Shown here one piece after another: positions 46,403 through 60,111 of a DNA stretch of 64,000 nt (positions within the stretch are counted from its first letter, which is position 1; each line of letters starts with the position of its first letter). The stretch comes from Mycolicibacterium confluentis (lineage in GTDB: Bacteria; Actinomycetota; Actinomycetes; Mycobacteriales; Mycobacteriaceae), in contig NZ_AP022612.1 in assembly GCF_010729895.1 (NCBI RefSeq), forward strand, positions 4,278,001 to 4,342,000, given 5' to 3'. The notes under the pieces are model-generated. The model made no database searches. It was not told the origin of the DNA and worked only from the letters and a program-made list of their open reading frames with translations. Made by a program: the position numbers and the translations under genes.

Positions 46403-47074
46403 ATGATGACTTCTGAGTACGCCCCGTGGCGCTGGGCCGACGTGTTCGGCGACCCGGCGCAACCCGCGGTGCTGCTGTGGCACGGGATGCAGACCGACGC
46501 CCGCGAGGCGGTCCGCCCGCTCGCCACTCTGGTGGCCGAGCGTGGGTTCGGCGTGGTGGCGCCCGACTGGAACTCCCATGCGGACGACGGCGGACGGACC
46601 GACCTGCTGCGGTCGGTGGAGTTCACCCAATCGTGGAGCGACGGCGGTGGCCGCTTCGCTCTGATCGGATGGTCGCTGGGGGCGGCCGCGGCCGCGGGAC
46701 TCACCATCCATGCCGACCGGTTCGGTGCCGACATCACCCACACGGTGTGCTTGGCCGGCGCCTTCACCTCACGCGACCCGATCTCGGGTGAACCTGCGGC
46801 ACAGGGGCTTTCGGCGGCGCGCATCGGCGCGCCCTTCACGCTCCTGCACGGCGTCAACGACGACGTGGTCCCCGCGACCGCAAGCCGGGAGTTCGCGAAC
46901 GCGCTCGAGGCGTTCGGCTGGCCAGTGAACATCGTCGAACTCCCCGCCGACCACGGCGAGATCGCGGGTGCGCGGTGGGACGCCGCGGCCGGCCGCTACG
47001 CCCCTGCCGACGACGCGCAGACCCTGCGGATCGCCGAGACCGTCGCCGACCACATCGCGGCTGCGCTGCGTTAG
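46403..47074 (+). CDS. Alpha/beta hydrolase (dienelactone hydrolase-like)
   Basis: A 223-residue serine hydrolase: LLWHGMQTDAREAV near the N-terminus, nucleophile GWSLGAAAA (~93), acid Asp in HGVNDDVVP (~150) and base His in LPADHGEIAG. The substrate is unknown. ATG 46403 is followed directly by a second ATG at 46406. Divergent from the kinase gene; 4-nt convergent overlap with the M28 peptidase gene. Confidence 0.82.
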   Translation: MMTSEYAPWRWADVFGDPAQPAVLLWHGMQTDAREAVRPLATLVAERGFGVVAPDWNSHADDGGRTDLLRSVEFTQSWSDGGGRFALIGWSLGAAAAAGLTIHADRFGADITHTVCLAGAFTSRDPISGEPAAQGLSAARIGAPFTLLHGVNDDVVPATASREFANALEAFGWPVNIVELPADHGEIAGARWDAAAGRYAPADDAQTLRIAETVADHIAAALR

Positions 47075-48528
47075 GGGCCGAGTGCGCGGCGGTGGCGTTT
47101 CGCGCGCTCAGGCACGCCGTTGACGCCCTCGATCGACGTCGCGTAGGTCGCGACGGCGAACGCGACACCCGAGCCCATCACCGCCAGTGCGTCCTCGTTG
47201 ATGGCCTCCAGGTCATCGCGCGCGGTGTGGTAGTTCGGATCGAACGCCACGCCGGCCTCACCGCCCCACAACCGGGCCTGGACGGTGGTCTTTCGCCCGT
47301 CGGCGCCGGTGGTCATCCCGCCGACGGGCATCCCGGCGGCCAGGAAACTCTGGTAGTCGGTGCGCTGGGACAGGGGCAGATCGGCGGGGCGCTTCCCGGC
47401 CAGGTTGAGGTAGGAGGCCAGGGTGCGCTCAATGCCCTCCGACCCGATCGGCACACCCTCGGCGTCGGCGCGCGCCGACTGGTCCCCGTCGTAGGTGAAG
47501 TACCCGGCGTTCGGCGACCCGAGCATGTCGAAGTTCAGATACAGCGCAAGCGAATTCAGCTCGTCACGGCTCAACCCGTACACATAGTCCGCGGACCCCG
47601 CCAGGTTCTTCTCCTCGGCGCCCCAGAACGCGAACCGCACGGCGTTGGTGACCGAGGGTTGCGAACCGAGTTGCAGCGCGGTCTCCAGCACCGCGGCCAC
47701 CCCCGAGGCGTTGTCGTTGATGCCTGGGCCCGCCGCCACGCTGTCGAGGTGCGCGCCGACGAGCACGATGTCGGTGGTGGCGCCGGTCTTGGTCTGCGCC
47801 ACCACATTCCGTGAGCGCACCTTCACGTTCTTGGCGTCCAGCACGACCCGCGCAGGCGTGCTGGTGCGACGCAGCGCGGCACCGGCCTCCTCGCCCGCCA
47901 CCGCGACCGGAATGGCCATCTGCTCGTAGTAGCCGCGCGGGAACAGCCCCGGCGGGCTTCCGTTGCGGCCTCCCGCACTGATCACCACCAGGGCCGCGGC
48001 GCCGCGATCGGCCGCCGCGTCGTGCTTGTCCACCACGGAGCACTTGGTGTCATCCACGACGGCGATGCCGCCCTTCACCGCGGCGGGGTAGTCCCTGGCC
48101 GAACACCCCGCGGCGACCCGCGGTGCGAACACCCGTCCGGTGGTTCCGCCTGCAGGGGTGGGGAGCAGCAGCGAGGCCTGGTCCACCTGGAATGTCCGCG
48201 CGCCGACGATAAGAGTGGGCCGACCCGGCGACACGGTGTCCAACCGCTGCAGTTCCGGGGTGTCGACCTCAAACCCCTTGTCCCGCAACAGCTCGACCAC
48301 GTAATCCACGCTGGCCTCGTAACCCGCGGTACCGTCGGCCCGGTTTCCGTCGTGGTCCTGCGCGATCTCGGAGAACCGCTGCAGATGGATGCGCATCGCG
48401 TCGATCGTGACCTTGGCCGCCAAGTCCTGCGGCGACGGCATCTCGGGCGGCTCGGGCGGCGGCGAACCGCAGCCGGCCAGCACGGCGATCACCGCACAGA
48501 CGGTCGCCGCGGCCCGGCGGCCGGTCAT
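47071..48528 (-). CDS. M28 aminopeptidase-like lipoprotein (LpqL paralogue)
   Basis: A 485-residue secreted lipoprotein with a signal peptide ending in VLAGC (Cys20). It has a PA-type insertion and an M28 zinc peptidase domain: GAHLDSVAAGPGINDNASG (His/Asp ligands), WGAEEKNLAG (catalytic and metal Glu), NFDMLGSPN and PNYHTARD. It probably trims peptides at the cell surface. ATG 48528 overlaps the stop of lpqL (ATGA); a longer reading extends into that gene. It is a tandem paralogue of lpqL and the last gene of the TPP-riboswitch operon. Confidence 0.88.
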   Translation of the reverse strand: MTGRRAAATVCAVIAVLAGCGSPPPEPPEMPSPQDLAAKVTIDAMRIHLQRFSEIAQDHDGNRADGTAGYEASVDYVVELLRDKGFEVDTPELQRLDTVSPGRPTLIVGARTFQVDQASLLLPTPAGGTTGRVFAPRVAAGCSARDYPAAVKGGIAVVDDTKCSVVDKHDAAADRGAAALVVISAGGRNGSPPGLFPRGYYEQMAIPVAVAGEEAGAALRRTSTPARVVLDAKNVKVRSRNVVAQTKTGATTDIVLVGAHLDSVAAGPGINDNASGVAAVLETALQLGSQPSVTNAVRFAFWGAEEKNLAGSADYVYGLSRDELNSLALYLNFDMLGSPNAGYFTYDGDQSARADAEGVPIGSEGIERTLASYLNLAGKRPADLPLSQRTDYQSFLAAGMPVGGMTTGADGRKTTVQARLWGGEAGVAFDPNYHTARDDLEAINEDALAVMGSGVAFAVATYATSIEGVNGVPERAKRHRRALGP

Positions 48529-50036
48529 GACGGGGCGACGACGTGCCGAGTGCGGTCCGCGCGGTCCGGCATGCCGTTGCGCCCGCCCTGGTCCTGGGCG
48601 TAGAACGCCGCGACGTAACCCACGCCCGCGCCCTGGATGCCCAGTGCGGTGCGGTCGATGTGCTCGATGGTGTCGGTGTCCTTGTGGTAGTTCGGGTCGA
48701 ACGGTTCGTCGGCCTTCCCGTCCCACAGCTTGGCCTGTTCGGCGCTCATCTTCTCCTCGGCGCCCGCGAACAGCCCGCCCGAGGGGATGCCGGCCAAGGT
48801 GAACGCGTCGTAATCCGACCGCCCGTCGAACGACGTGTCCTGGGATTCCTTATCGGCCGAGGCCAGGTATTCGACCAGCAGTCGTTCGATGCCCGCCGAA
48901 CCCTCGGGCACCCGCGGCGCGCTGTCGTTGCGCGTGCGCGGCGCCGACTGGTCACCGTCGTAGGTGAAGTAGCCGGGGTTGGGCGAGGCGAGCATGTCGA
49001 AATTGAGGTACAGCGCAATGTCCTTGAGCTCTTCGACATCCAGTGTCTCGATGTAGTTCGCGGACCCCACTAGGCCCAGTTCCTCGGCGCCCCAGAACCC
49101 GAACCGGACGGCGTTGCGTACGTCCGGCTCCGCACCCATCTGCAGCGCGGTCTCGAGCACCGCGGCCACCCCGGATCCGTTGTCGTTGATGCCGGGGCCC
49201 TCGGGGACGCTGTCGAGGTGTGCGCCGACCATCACCACGTTGTCGGTCGCGCCGGTCTTGGTCTGGGCGACGACGTTGCGGGACTTGAACTCCCGGGTTT
49301 CGGCCGAGATCTTGATGGTGACCTGCTCGGGCTTGGCTCGCAGTGCTGCACCGTCGGCCTTGCTGACGCTGACGACGGGCACCAAGACATCGGTGTCTTC
49401 GCCGAGCGTGCCGCCCATCTCCTTCTCGTCGACGCTGTTGGCGATGATCACGCCGACCGCACCGCGGGCCACGGCGTTGGCCATCTTCTGCGCGAACGGG
49501 CAGGTGCCGCGATCCACCAGCACGACGGCGCCCTGCACCGGCAGGCCGTCGTAGTCGGTCGCGGCGCATCCCGGGGCGTCGCCCGGGCGGGCAGGCACCA
49601 GTGGCGCGGTCAGTCCCTCGGGTTTGGTGCCGATGGTGAACTGCAGCGGCATCGCCACCAGCGACGCACCGCCGGAGGTCACGGTGCCGTTCTCACCCTT
49701 GAACACCCTTACCTCGAACTCGGGGGTCTGCACGTCGAAACCCTTGTCGCGCAGGGCACCGGCCACATAGTCCACGCTGGCGTCGTAGCCGGGTTCTCCG
49801 GCCGCGCGGTTGCCTCCGTGCGCGTCGGCGATGTCCTGCAGTTTCTGCAGATGCGACATCATGGCGTCGGTGCTGATCCGCTGCCGGATCTCGTCGGCGA
49901 ACTTCGCGGCATCCGCGCCCTCCCGGACGGCCTGCGGGCCTGCCGACTCCCGCCCACAGGCGCCGACGGCGACGATCAGGGCAACAACGGCGATCAGGGC
50001 AGACACTGCCCGACATAGGCGACGCACCCGCACCAC
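48525..50036 (-). CDS. lpqL: M28 aminopeptidase lipoprotein LpqL
   Basis: A 503-residue lipoprotein aminopeptidase (Rv0418-like). The signal peptide ends at VGAC (Cys27); a PA domain insert (GTCPFAQKMANAVARGAVG) interrupts the M28 fold, whose metal ligands are in GAHLDSVPEGPGINDNGSG, WGAEELGLVG, NFDMLASPN and PNYHKDTD. In M. tuberculosis it follows thiG as here. Tandem GTG codons (50036 and 50033) serve as possible starts, one base after the SGNH gene stop. Likely co-transcribed with the thi genes. Confidence 0.9.
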   Translation of the reverse strand: MVRVRRLCRAVSALIAVVALIVAVGACGRESAGPQAVREGADAAKFADEIRQRISTDAMMSHLQKLQDIADAHGGNRAAGEPGYDASVDYVAGALRDKGFDVQTPEFEVRVFKGENGTVTSGGASLVAMPLQFTIGTKPEGLTAPLVPARPGDAPGCAATDYDGLPVQGAVVLVDRGTCPFAQKMANAVARGAVGVIIANSVDEKEMGGTLGEDTDVLVPVVSVSKADGAALRAKPEQVTIKISAETREFKSRNVVAQTKTGATDNVVMVGAHLDSVPEGPGINDNGSGVAAVLETALQMGAEPDVRNAVRFGFWGAEELGLVGSANYIETLDVEELKDIALYLNFDMLASPNPGYFTYDGDQSAPRTRNDSAPRVPEGSAGIERLLVEYLASADKESQDTSFDGRSDYDAFTLAGIPSGGLFAGAEEKMSAEQAKLWDGKADEPFDPNYHKDTDTIEHIDRTALGIQGAGVGYVAAFYAQDQGGRNGMPDRADRTRHVVAPS

Positions 50037-50037
50037 G

Positions 50038-51761
<1,724 letters not shown>

Positions 51762-51765
<4 letters not shown>

Positions 51766-52781
51766 ACCGCAACCCTCGCTTTCAGTTCGGCTGCAATGTG
51801 TTCCGCGGTCCACGGCGCCAGCAGGAAACCGGACCTGCCGTGCCCGGCCGCCACGAGCGTGGTGTCGTCGAGTCGCCCCACGATCGGGAGGTTGTCGGGG
51901 GTCATCGGGCGCAGGCCCGCGGCGCATTCGGCCAGTTCGTACTCGCCCAGCGCCGGCATCACCTCGCACGCGTCGTCGAGCAGATCCCGCACGCCCGACA
52001 CCGTGGGCGCGGTGTCACGTCCGTGCTCGTACTGCGTCGCGCCGACCACCACACCGTCGGCCCGCGGCACCAGGTAGACGTGTCTGCCGTGCACCCGCGC
52101 GCGAATCACCCTTTGGGGCACAGGCATACAGCCCCTGCGCCACCGCAGTCGCAGCACCTCACCCTTGACCGGGCGGATGTCGAGCCCGGGCCACAGGCTC
52201 GGCGCGTCCACACCGTTGGCGACCACCCGCAGGTCGGCGTGGACGTCGGACAGGTCGCTCACGGGCCCGGCCCAGGTCACGCCGAGCCGCTCGCAGTGCT
52301 CGGTCAGCGCGGCGACCACGGCGCGGTTGTCCACGGACAGTTCGGTGCTCGCGGTGAATCCATGCCGGATGCCCTGGGCCAGCAGCGGCTCGATGTCGCG
52401 CGCCGCGGTCGTCGGCTCCACGGGGTGGCCCTGTTCGGCCAGCCAGTCGACGACGGTGCGCAGGTCGGCCGCGTCGGCGCGGTCCACGGCGACCACGAGC
52501 GACTCCCGGGCGGTCACCACGCTCGGCGGCAGGCCGTCCAGATAGGAGCCGGGCCCCTGCGCGCGCCACAACTCCAGCGACTCGAGGCCGATCCGCAGCA
52601 GCTCCTCTTCACCGGGCCAGGCCTCGCTGTGCGGGGCGAGCATTCCGCCCGCGACCCACGACGCGCCGGTCTGGGGGCTGCGGTGCACGCGCACCGACCA
52701 CCCCTCCTGCGCCGCTCGGCGCGCCACGGAGAGACCGATGACACCGCCGCCGACGACGGCCAGGCTGGGTGCGCCGGTCAT
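51762..52781 (-). CDS. thiO: Glycine oxidase ThiO
   Basis: A 339-residue FAD-dependent amine oxidase that makes dehydroglycine for thiazole synthesis. The FAD-binding Rossmann motif is AVVGGGVIGLSVARR; WVAGGMLAPHSEA and the C-terminal GLRPMTPDNLPIVG and GHGRSGFLLAP complete the DAO family signature. The SD GGGAGG at 52792-52787 is the last helix strand of the TPP riboswitch. First gene of a six-gene operon. Confidence 0.94.
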
Positions 52782-52786
52782 GTTGT

Positions 52787-52883
52787 CCTCCCTATCGCCG
52801 GCATGATCCGGATCAGGTTCGACGGTAAGGGCCCGGATTCGCTCGGCCCACTCTCAGCCCGGTTCGCCGGACTCCCGCGTTCA
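52787..52883 (-). promoter_or_regulatory. TPP riboswitch (thi box) upstream of thiO
   Basis: On the minus strand: GCGGGAGTCCGG, P2 CCGG-CGAA-CCGG leading into GCTGAGAG, a P3 arm, then GAACCTGATCCGGATCATGCCGGCGATAGGGAGG. These are the conserved THI elements. The AGGGAGG end is the thiO SD, so control is probably at translation initiation. Confidence 0.95.
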
Positions 52884-52909
52884 CCTGTCCAGGGTACTCA
52901 AACCACTCT

Positions 52910-52924
52910 GGGTAGCCTCTACCC
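52910..52924 (+). promoter_or_regulatory. thiE promoter inside a perfect dyad
   Basis: TAGCCT (52913-52918) is a -10 with +1 falling exactly on GTG 52925. It lies within GGGTAG-CCT-CTACCC, a perfect 6-bp inverted repeat, so a protein bound here would cover the -10 and block this leaderless promoter. Confidence 0.6.
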
Positions 52925-53596
52925 GTGACCCGACTCCCCCTGGACCGACTGGCCGACGCGCGCCTGTACCTGTGCACCGACGCGCGGCGTGAGCGGGGCG
53001 ATCTCGCCGAGTTCGCCGAGGCCGCGCTGGCCGGAGGCGTCGACATCATCCAGCTTCGCGACAAGGGATCGGCCGGTGAGCGGGAGTTCGGCCCGCTCGA
53101 GGCCGCCCAGGAACTCGATGCGCTGGCGGTGCTCGCCGAGGCCGCGCATCGGCATGGCGCGCTGCTCGCGGTCAACGACCGGGCCGACATTGCGCGCGCG
53201 GCCGACGCCGACGTGCTGCACCTCGGCCAGGACGACCTGCCGTTGCACGTGGCGCGGGACATCATCGGCGCGCGACCGCTGATCGGCCGGTCCACACACG
53301 ACAAGGCGCAGGTCGCCGCGGCCATCGACGAGGCCGTGGACTACTTCTGCGTCGGCCCGTGCTGGCCCACGCCCACCAAACCGGGCCGGACCGCACCGGG
53401 GTTGGACCTGGTCCGGGCCGCGGCGCGGTCCGGCACCGACAAACCCTGGTTCGCGATCGGCGGCATCGATCTGCCGCGGGTCCGTGAGGTGGTCGACGCG
53501 GGCGCGACCCGCATCGTGGTGGTCCGCGCCATCACCGCGGCGCAGGATCCGGCAGCCGCGGCGGCCGAACTGAAGTCGGCCCTACAGCTGGGCTGA
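52925..53596 (+). CDS. thiE: Thiamine-phosphate synthase ThiE
   Basis: A 223-residue TIM-barrel enzyme that joins HMP-PP and thiazole phosphate to thiamine phosphate. Motifs are [56 protein letters not shown] and FAIGGID. GTG 52925 lies exactly at the predicted transcript start. Divergent from thiO and not itself behind a riboswitch. Its 3' end overlaps mutT3 by 15 bases. Confidence 0.95.
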   Translation: MTRLPLDRLADARLYLCTDARRERGDLAEFAEAALAGGVDIIQLRDKGSAGEREFGPLEAAQELDALAVLAEAAHRHGALLAVNDRADIARAADADVLHLGQDDLPLHVARDIIGARPLIGRSTHDKAQVAAAIDEAVDYFCVGPCWPTPTKPGRTAPGLDLVRAAARSGTDKPWFAIGGIDLPRVREVVDAGATRIVVVRAITAAQDPAAAAAELKSALQLG

Positions 53597-54157
53597 CCCC
53601 GGCAGCGGGATGTCCGCCGCGACCTCGCGCAGCCGCTGCCAACTGGCCGCGAAGCCGGGGTGCAGCGGCAGGTGCGCGACCTCGTCCTCGGGAACCCAGC
53701 GCAGTTCGGAGCTCTCCCGGTTGGGGACGGTCTCGAGCAGCGACGGCGCATCGGCGATCACCGTCGTGTAGGTCCAGCGGGTGCTGCCGTCGTCCGCACC
53801 GACCTCCGCAGTCACGACGCTGGTCCGCACGGTGACCTGATGCGCGGCCAGACCCGCCTCCTCGTGGGCTTCCCGGACAGCGGCCTGTTCGGGCGTTTCA
53901 TGGCTGTCGCGCGCACCACCGGGCAGGCCCCAGGTCCCGCCCTGATGGCTCCAGGGCGCCCGGTGCTGCAGCAGAACCGCGAACGATCCGTCGGCGCGCA
54001 CGGCGCGCAACAGCAGTCCGGCCGCGCCGTGGCGACCCCAGTAGTGGGCGCCGCTCTCGGAAATCACCCAACCGTCTCCGTCACCACGCACGCGCTCCAC
54101 AATATGCGGGCGTCCCCCGGATGTGCGCGGCTGTCCGCCGCGTCTCCCTGCGATCAC
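53582..54157 (-). CDS. mutT3: Nudix hydrolase MutT3-like
   Basis: A 191-residue Nudix protein with a complete Nudix box [24 protein letters not shown] (spread over ~82-105), flanked by [12 protein letters not shown]. It corresponds to M. tuberculosis Rv0413 (mutT3) and is likely a sanitising or nucleotide pyrophosphohydrolase. The start is uncertain: GTG 54157 gives a poorly conserved 19-residue lead, and GTG 54100 is an alternative that begins just before the conserved VRGDGDGW. Confidence 0.87.
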   Translation of the reverse strand: MIAGRRGGQPRTSGGRPHIVERVRGDGDGWVISESGAHYWGRHGAAGLLLRAVRADGSFAVLLQHRAPWSHQGGTWGLPGGARDSHETPEQAAVREAHEEAGLAAHQVTVRTSVVTAEVGADDGSTRWTYTTVIADAPSLLETVPNRESSELRWVPEDEVAHLPLHPGFAASWQRLREVAADIPLPGSAQL

Positions 54158-54176
54158 GCCCCATCAGTCACACGAG

Positions 54177-54200
54177 GCTCTTAGACTCGCTCTTAGGATC
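54177..54200 (+). promoter_or_regulatory. Two tandem 12-bp repeats with -10 hexamers upstream of glnX
   Basis: GCTCTTAGACTC (54177-54188) and GCTCTTAGGATC (54189-54200) are head-to-tail. Each contains a TANNNT hexamer (TAGACT 54182-54187; TAGGAT 54194-54199), giving two possible starts 12 bases apart for the glnX-glnH-pknG operon. Confidence 0.5.
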
Positions 54201-54238
54201 GTGACTACTGACGCAGATACGAAACCGCAGAAAGTGGG

Positions 54239-55567
54239 TTGACGGTGACGGTGGAGCTGACGCACCCGTCGACGGAACCGCTGGCGTCCCGCGCGCCCAC
54301 CGCCTCCCATCAGCCTCGGCGCCGCTGGTTTCTGTGGACCACACCCGGGCGGATTCTCGCGCTCGGCGCCATCCTGGCGATGCTCGGCGTGCTGAGCGCG
54401 TTCGCGACGTCGACCACCATCGACCACCGTCAGCAGGCCCTGACCACGGTGCTCGACCACACCGAGCCACTGTCCTTCGCCGCAGGCGAGCTGTACACGA
54501 CGCTGTCGGTTGCCGACGCCGCGGCCGCCACTGCGTTCATCGCGGGTGCCGAACCGCGCCCGGTCCGGCAGCGCTACGAGCAGGCGATCACCGACGCGGC
54601 CGCGGCACTCACGCGCGCCGCCAGCGGCCTGTCCGACGAGAACATGAGCCAGCTGCTGGGTCGGATCAACGCCAATCTCGCCGTTTACACAGGCCTGATC
54701 GAGACGGCCCGGACGAACAACCGCGCGGGCAATCCGGTCGGATCGTCGTACCTGTCGGAGGCGTCGTCGCTGATGCAGGGCACGATCCTGCCCGACGCAC
54801 AGCGTCTCTACGAGGAGATGTCCTCACGCGTGGACGGCGAGACCACGGCTTCGACCCGGATTCCGGCACCGGTGATCCTGGTGATCACCGCGACGATCCT
54901 GTTCGGTGCGTTCGCGCACCGGTGGCTGGGCCGGCGCACCCGGCGACGGGTCAACATCGGGCTGGTCGCCGGCGGGCTGGCGATTCTGATCATGGTGATC
55001 TGGGTGGGCACGGCGCTGGTGATCTCCACCGCTATGAGCCGTAGCGCGAAGGACACCGCGGCCGAGTCACTCAAGACCGTCACCAACCTGGCGATCACCG
55101 CGCAGCAGGCCCGCGCCGACGAGACCCTGTCGTTGATCCGCCGCGGCGACGCCGATATCCGTAAGCAGTCTTACTACCAGCGCATCGAGGACATGCAGCG
55201 TCAACTCGCGGACTACCTCGAACAGGAGGACTCGATCGACAAGACCGACCTGGCCAACGCCAACACCCTGCTGGCCCGGTGGCGCGCCGCCGACGAGCGG
55301 ATCAACGCCTACATCTCGGTGGGCAACTATCAGGCCGCCACCCAGGTGGCGCTCGGTACGGGAGAGGACGATTCGACGCCGGCCTTCGACAAGCTGGAGT
55401 CCGCCCTGAGCGCGGGCATCCAGGAGAGCCGCAGCCAGTTGCGCAGTGACATCGCCAGCGCCCGCCGCGTGCTGTCCGGCGCGACGATCGGCGGGGTGGT
55501 GTTGTCTCTGGGCGCCGCAATGGCGGTGGCCCTGGGACTGTGGCCGCGGATGTCGGAGTACCGATGA
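54239..55567 (+). CDS. glnX: GlnX, membrane signal protein of the GlnH-PknG axis (Rv0412c-like)
   Basis: A ~442-residue membrane protein. One TM (~GRILALGAILAMLGVLSAF, ~38-56) is followed by a helical extracytoplasmic domain, a TM pair around 205-260 (VILVITATILFGAFA, IGLVAGGLAILIMVIWVG), another helical domain, and a last TM near the C-terminus (GATIGGVVLSLGAAMAVALGLW). In mycobacteria it is thought to relay amino-acid sensing by the lipoprotein GlnH to the kinase PknG. TTG 54239, GTG 54245 and GTG 54251 are all possible starts. The stop overlaps glnH as ATGA. Confidence 0.88.
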   Translation: MTVTVELTHPSTEPLASRAPTASHQPRRRWFLWTTPGRILALGAILAMLGVLSAFATSTTIDHRQQALTTVLDHTEPLSFAAGELYTTLSVADAAAATAFIAGAEPRPVRQRYEQAITDAAAALTRAASGLSDENMSQLLGRINANLAVYTGLIETARTNNRAGNPVGSSYLSEASSLMQGTILPDAQRLYEEMSSRVDGETTASTRIPAPVILVITATILFGAFAHRWLGRRTRRRVNIGLVAGGLAILIMVIWVGTALVISTAMSRSAKDTAAESLKTVTNLAITAQQARADETLSLIRRGDADIRKQSYYQRIEDMQRQLADYLEQEDSIDKTDLANANTLLARWRAADERINAYISVGNYQAATQVALGTGEDDSTPAFDKLESALSAGIQESRSQLRSDIASARRVLSGATIGGVVLSLGAAMAVALGLWPRMSEYR

Positions 55568-56535
55568 ACCGCTGGCGCAGCATGTGTGCGTCCGTGGCGG
55601 CGGTCGTGCTGACCGGCGCCACTGCCTGCGGGCAGGCGCCGCCGGAGGCGGTGGTCCCGACGTTGACGCTGTCGCCACCCACTCCCGCCGGACTGCAGGA
55701 ACTCCCCCCGGAGATCGCGCCTCCGCCGGCGACCAACGACGACTGCGATCGCACCGCGAGCCTGCGCCCGTTCACCAACCGGGAGGACGCCAAGGACGCG
55801 GTGACCAACATCCGCAACCGTGGGCGCCTGATCGTCGGGCTGGACATCGGCTCCAACCTGTTCTCCTTCCGCGATCCCATCACCGGCGAGATCACCGGGT
55901 TTGACGTGGACATCGCCGGCGAGGTGGCGCGCGACATCTTCGGCACCCCGACGCAGGTCGAGTACCGGATCCTGTCGTCGGCCGACCGCATCAACGCACT
56001 GCGCAACAACCAGGTGGACATCGTGGTCAAGACCATGACCATCACCTGTGAACGCCGCGAGCAGGTCAACTTCTCGACGGTGTATCTGACCGCCTACCAA
56101 CGCATTCTGGTGCCCAGGGACTCGGCGATCAGCCAGGCCTCCGATCTGTCCGGGCGCCGGGTGTGCGCGGTCGACGGCACCACATCGCTCAAACGGATTC
56201 AGCAGATCTCCCCGGCGCCGATCATCATCTCGGTGGTCACCTGGGCCGACTGCCTGGTGGCCATCCAACAGCGCCAGGTCGCGGCCATCAGCACCGATGA
56301 CACGATCCTGGCGGGCCTGGCCGCCCAGGACCCCTTCCTGCACATCGTCGGCCCGAGCATGGCGCAGGAACCCTACGGCATCGGCATCAACCTGGAGAAC
56401 ACGCCGCTGGTCCGGTTCGTCAACGGGACACTGGACCGGATTCGGCGCGACGGCACGTGGAACACGTTGTACCGCAAATGGTTGAGCGTCCTCGGCCCGG
56501 TACCCGCTCCCCCGACCGCCCGGTATGTGGACTAG
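55564..56535 (+). CDS. glnH: GlnH, amino-acid-binding lipoprotein (Rv0411c-like)
   Basis: A 323-residue periplasmic binding protein of the amino-acid ABC-transporter class. The signal peptide ends in a weak lipobox at GATAC (Cys22). A Pro-rich linker precedes the bilobed domain: GRLIVGLDIGSNLFSF, ITGFDVDIAGEVARDIFG, VDIVVKTMTITCERR and AAISTDDTILAGL. No permease or ABC ATPase is adjacent; its partners are glnX and pknG. ATG overlaps the glnX stop by 4 nt. Confidence 0.93.
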   Translation: MNRWRSMCASVAAVVLTGATACGQAPPEAVVPTLTLSPPTPAGLQELPPEIAPPPATNDDCDRTASLRPFTNREDAKDAVTNIRNRGRLIVGLDIGSNLFSFRDPITGEITGFDVDIAGEVARDIFGTPTQVEYRILSSADRINALRNNQVDIVVKTMTITCERREQVNFSTVYLTAYQRILVPRDSAISQASDLSGRRVCAVDGTTSLKRIQQISPAPIIISVVTWADCLVAIQQRQVAAISTDDTILAGLAAQDPFLHIVGPSMAQEPYGIGINLENTPLVRFVNGTLDRIRRDGTWNTLYRKWLSVLGPVPAPPTARYVD

Positions 56536-58797
<2,262 letters not shown>

Positions 58798-58802
58798 ATT
58801 CC

Positions 58803-58883
58803 CGCGAGCGCCCTGGGGTCCCCGCTTGCGGGGCGTCTGTACGCAACACGCCGGGTCAACCCGTACAAAGACGGGCGCTCGCG
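58803..58883. terminator. Compound stem structure between pknG and ackA
   Basis: CGCGAGCGCCC (58803-58813) pairs perfectly with GGGCGCTCGCG (58873-58883). Nested inside are CCCCGC-TT-GCGGGG (58820-58833) and CGGGT-CA-ACCCG (58852-58863). Convergent genes end on either side, so it is likely a bidirectional terminator, though the three-helix layout could also be an independent RNA. Confidence 0.7.
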
Positions 58884-58896
58884 AAGAACGGAGTGG

Positions 58897-60108
58897 TCAC
58901 TCGCCGTCCGCATCCCCTGGATCCACCACCGCGGCGCACGCCCGCGCGATGGCCAACTCCTCGTCGGTGGGGATGACCAGCACCTTGGTCGGCGAGTTCT
59001 CCGCGGAGATCACCCGCGCACTGCGCGCCGGACTGTCGTTGAGATGCTCGTCGATCTCCACCCCGAGCGGCGCAAGCCCCGTCAGGGCGTCACGCCGCAC
59101 GTGCGCGTCGTTCTCACCGACGCCCGCGGTGAACGTGATCGCGTGGGTGTCACCCAGTACCGCCAGATAGGCGCCGATGTACTTGCGCAGACGGTGGATG
59201 TAGACCTCGTAGGCCAGTCGCGCGTCGCTGGATCCGGCGTCGATGGCCTTGTGCAGTTCGCGAAAATCGTTGACCCCGGCCAATCCCCGCACTCCGGAGC
59301 GCCGGTTGAGCATCGACTCGATCTCTTCGACCGGAATCTTCGCGGTACGGGCCAGGTAGAAGACCAGGCCCGGGTCGATGTCGCCGCTGCGGGTGCCCAT
59401 CACCAGACCCTCCATGGGCGTCATCCCCATCGAGGTGTCCACCGGCCGGCCACCCGCGATCGCCGAGGCCGAGGCCCCGTTGCCCAGATGAAGCACGATC
59501 TGGTTGAGCTGGGACAGCGGGACGTCGAGGAACTTCGCGGCCTGCTGGCTCACGTACTCGTGCGACGTGCCGTGGAAGCCGTACCGGCGGATCTGCCAAC
59601 GCTGCGCGACCTCGCGGTCGATCGCGTACGTCGCCGCCATCTCGGGCAGGTCATGGAAGAACGCGGTGTCGAACACCGCGACGTGCGGGACGTCGGGCAG
59701 GATTCTGCGCGCAACCTCGATGCCCAGGACCGCGGGCGGATTGTGCAGGGGCGCAAGCGCGGACAGTGCGTCGATCTTCGCCACGAACGCGTCGTCGATC
59801 AGGGTCGGCTGGTAGAGATCCCGTCCGCCGTGGACCACCCGATGCCCGACGGCGACCAGTCCGAGGGTTCCGAGGTGCCCACCGACCTCGGCGAACAGAT
59901 CGAACGTCAGGCGCAGCGCGGCCTCGTGATCGGCCACCGACCGTTCCCGCTCGACCTTGAGACCGCCGAACTCGAGGCGCGCCAGCGAGTGGTCGTCCCC
60001 GATCCGCTCGATGATCCCGTTGGCCACCGACACCCCCGACTCCGGTTGCACGAGGCTGTATTTCACCGACGAGGAGCCAGAGTTCAACACCAGAACTGTT
60101 CGCTGCAC
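58897..60108 (-). CDS. ackA: Acetate kinase
   Basis: A ~403-residue acetate kinase that interconverts acetyl phosphate and acetate with ATP. The N-terminal [55 protein letters not shown] and [18 protein letters not shown] are all conserved, as is FTAGVGEN near the C-terminus. GTG 60108 is 3 bases after the pta stop, so the pair is co-transcribed and coupled. Metabolically linked to pknG only by position. Confidence 0.95.
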   Translation of the reverse strand: MQRTVLVLNSGSSSVKYSLVQPESGVSVANGIIERIGDDHSLARLEFGGLKVERERSVADHEAALRLTFDLFAEVGGHLGTLGLVAVGHRVVHGGRDLYQPTLIDDAFVAKIDALSALAPLHNPPAVLGIEVARRILPDVPHVAVFDTAFFHDLPEMAATYAIDREVAQRWQIRRYGFHGTSHEYVSQQAAKFLDVPLSQLNQIVLHLGNGASASAIAGGRPVDTSMGMTPMEGLVMGTRSGDIDPGLVFYLARTAKIPVEEIESMLNRRSGVRGLAGVNDFRELHKAIDAGSSDARLAYEVYIHRLRKYIGAYLAVLGDTHAITFTAGVGENDAHVRRDALTGLAPLGVEIDEHLNDSPARSARVISAENSPTKVLVIPTDEELAIARACAAVVDPGDADGE

Positions 60109-60111
60109 TGC

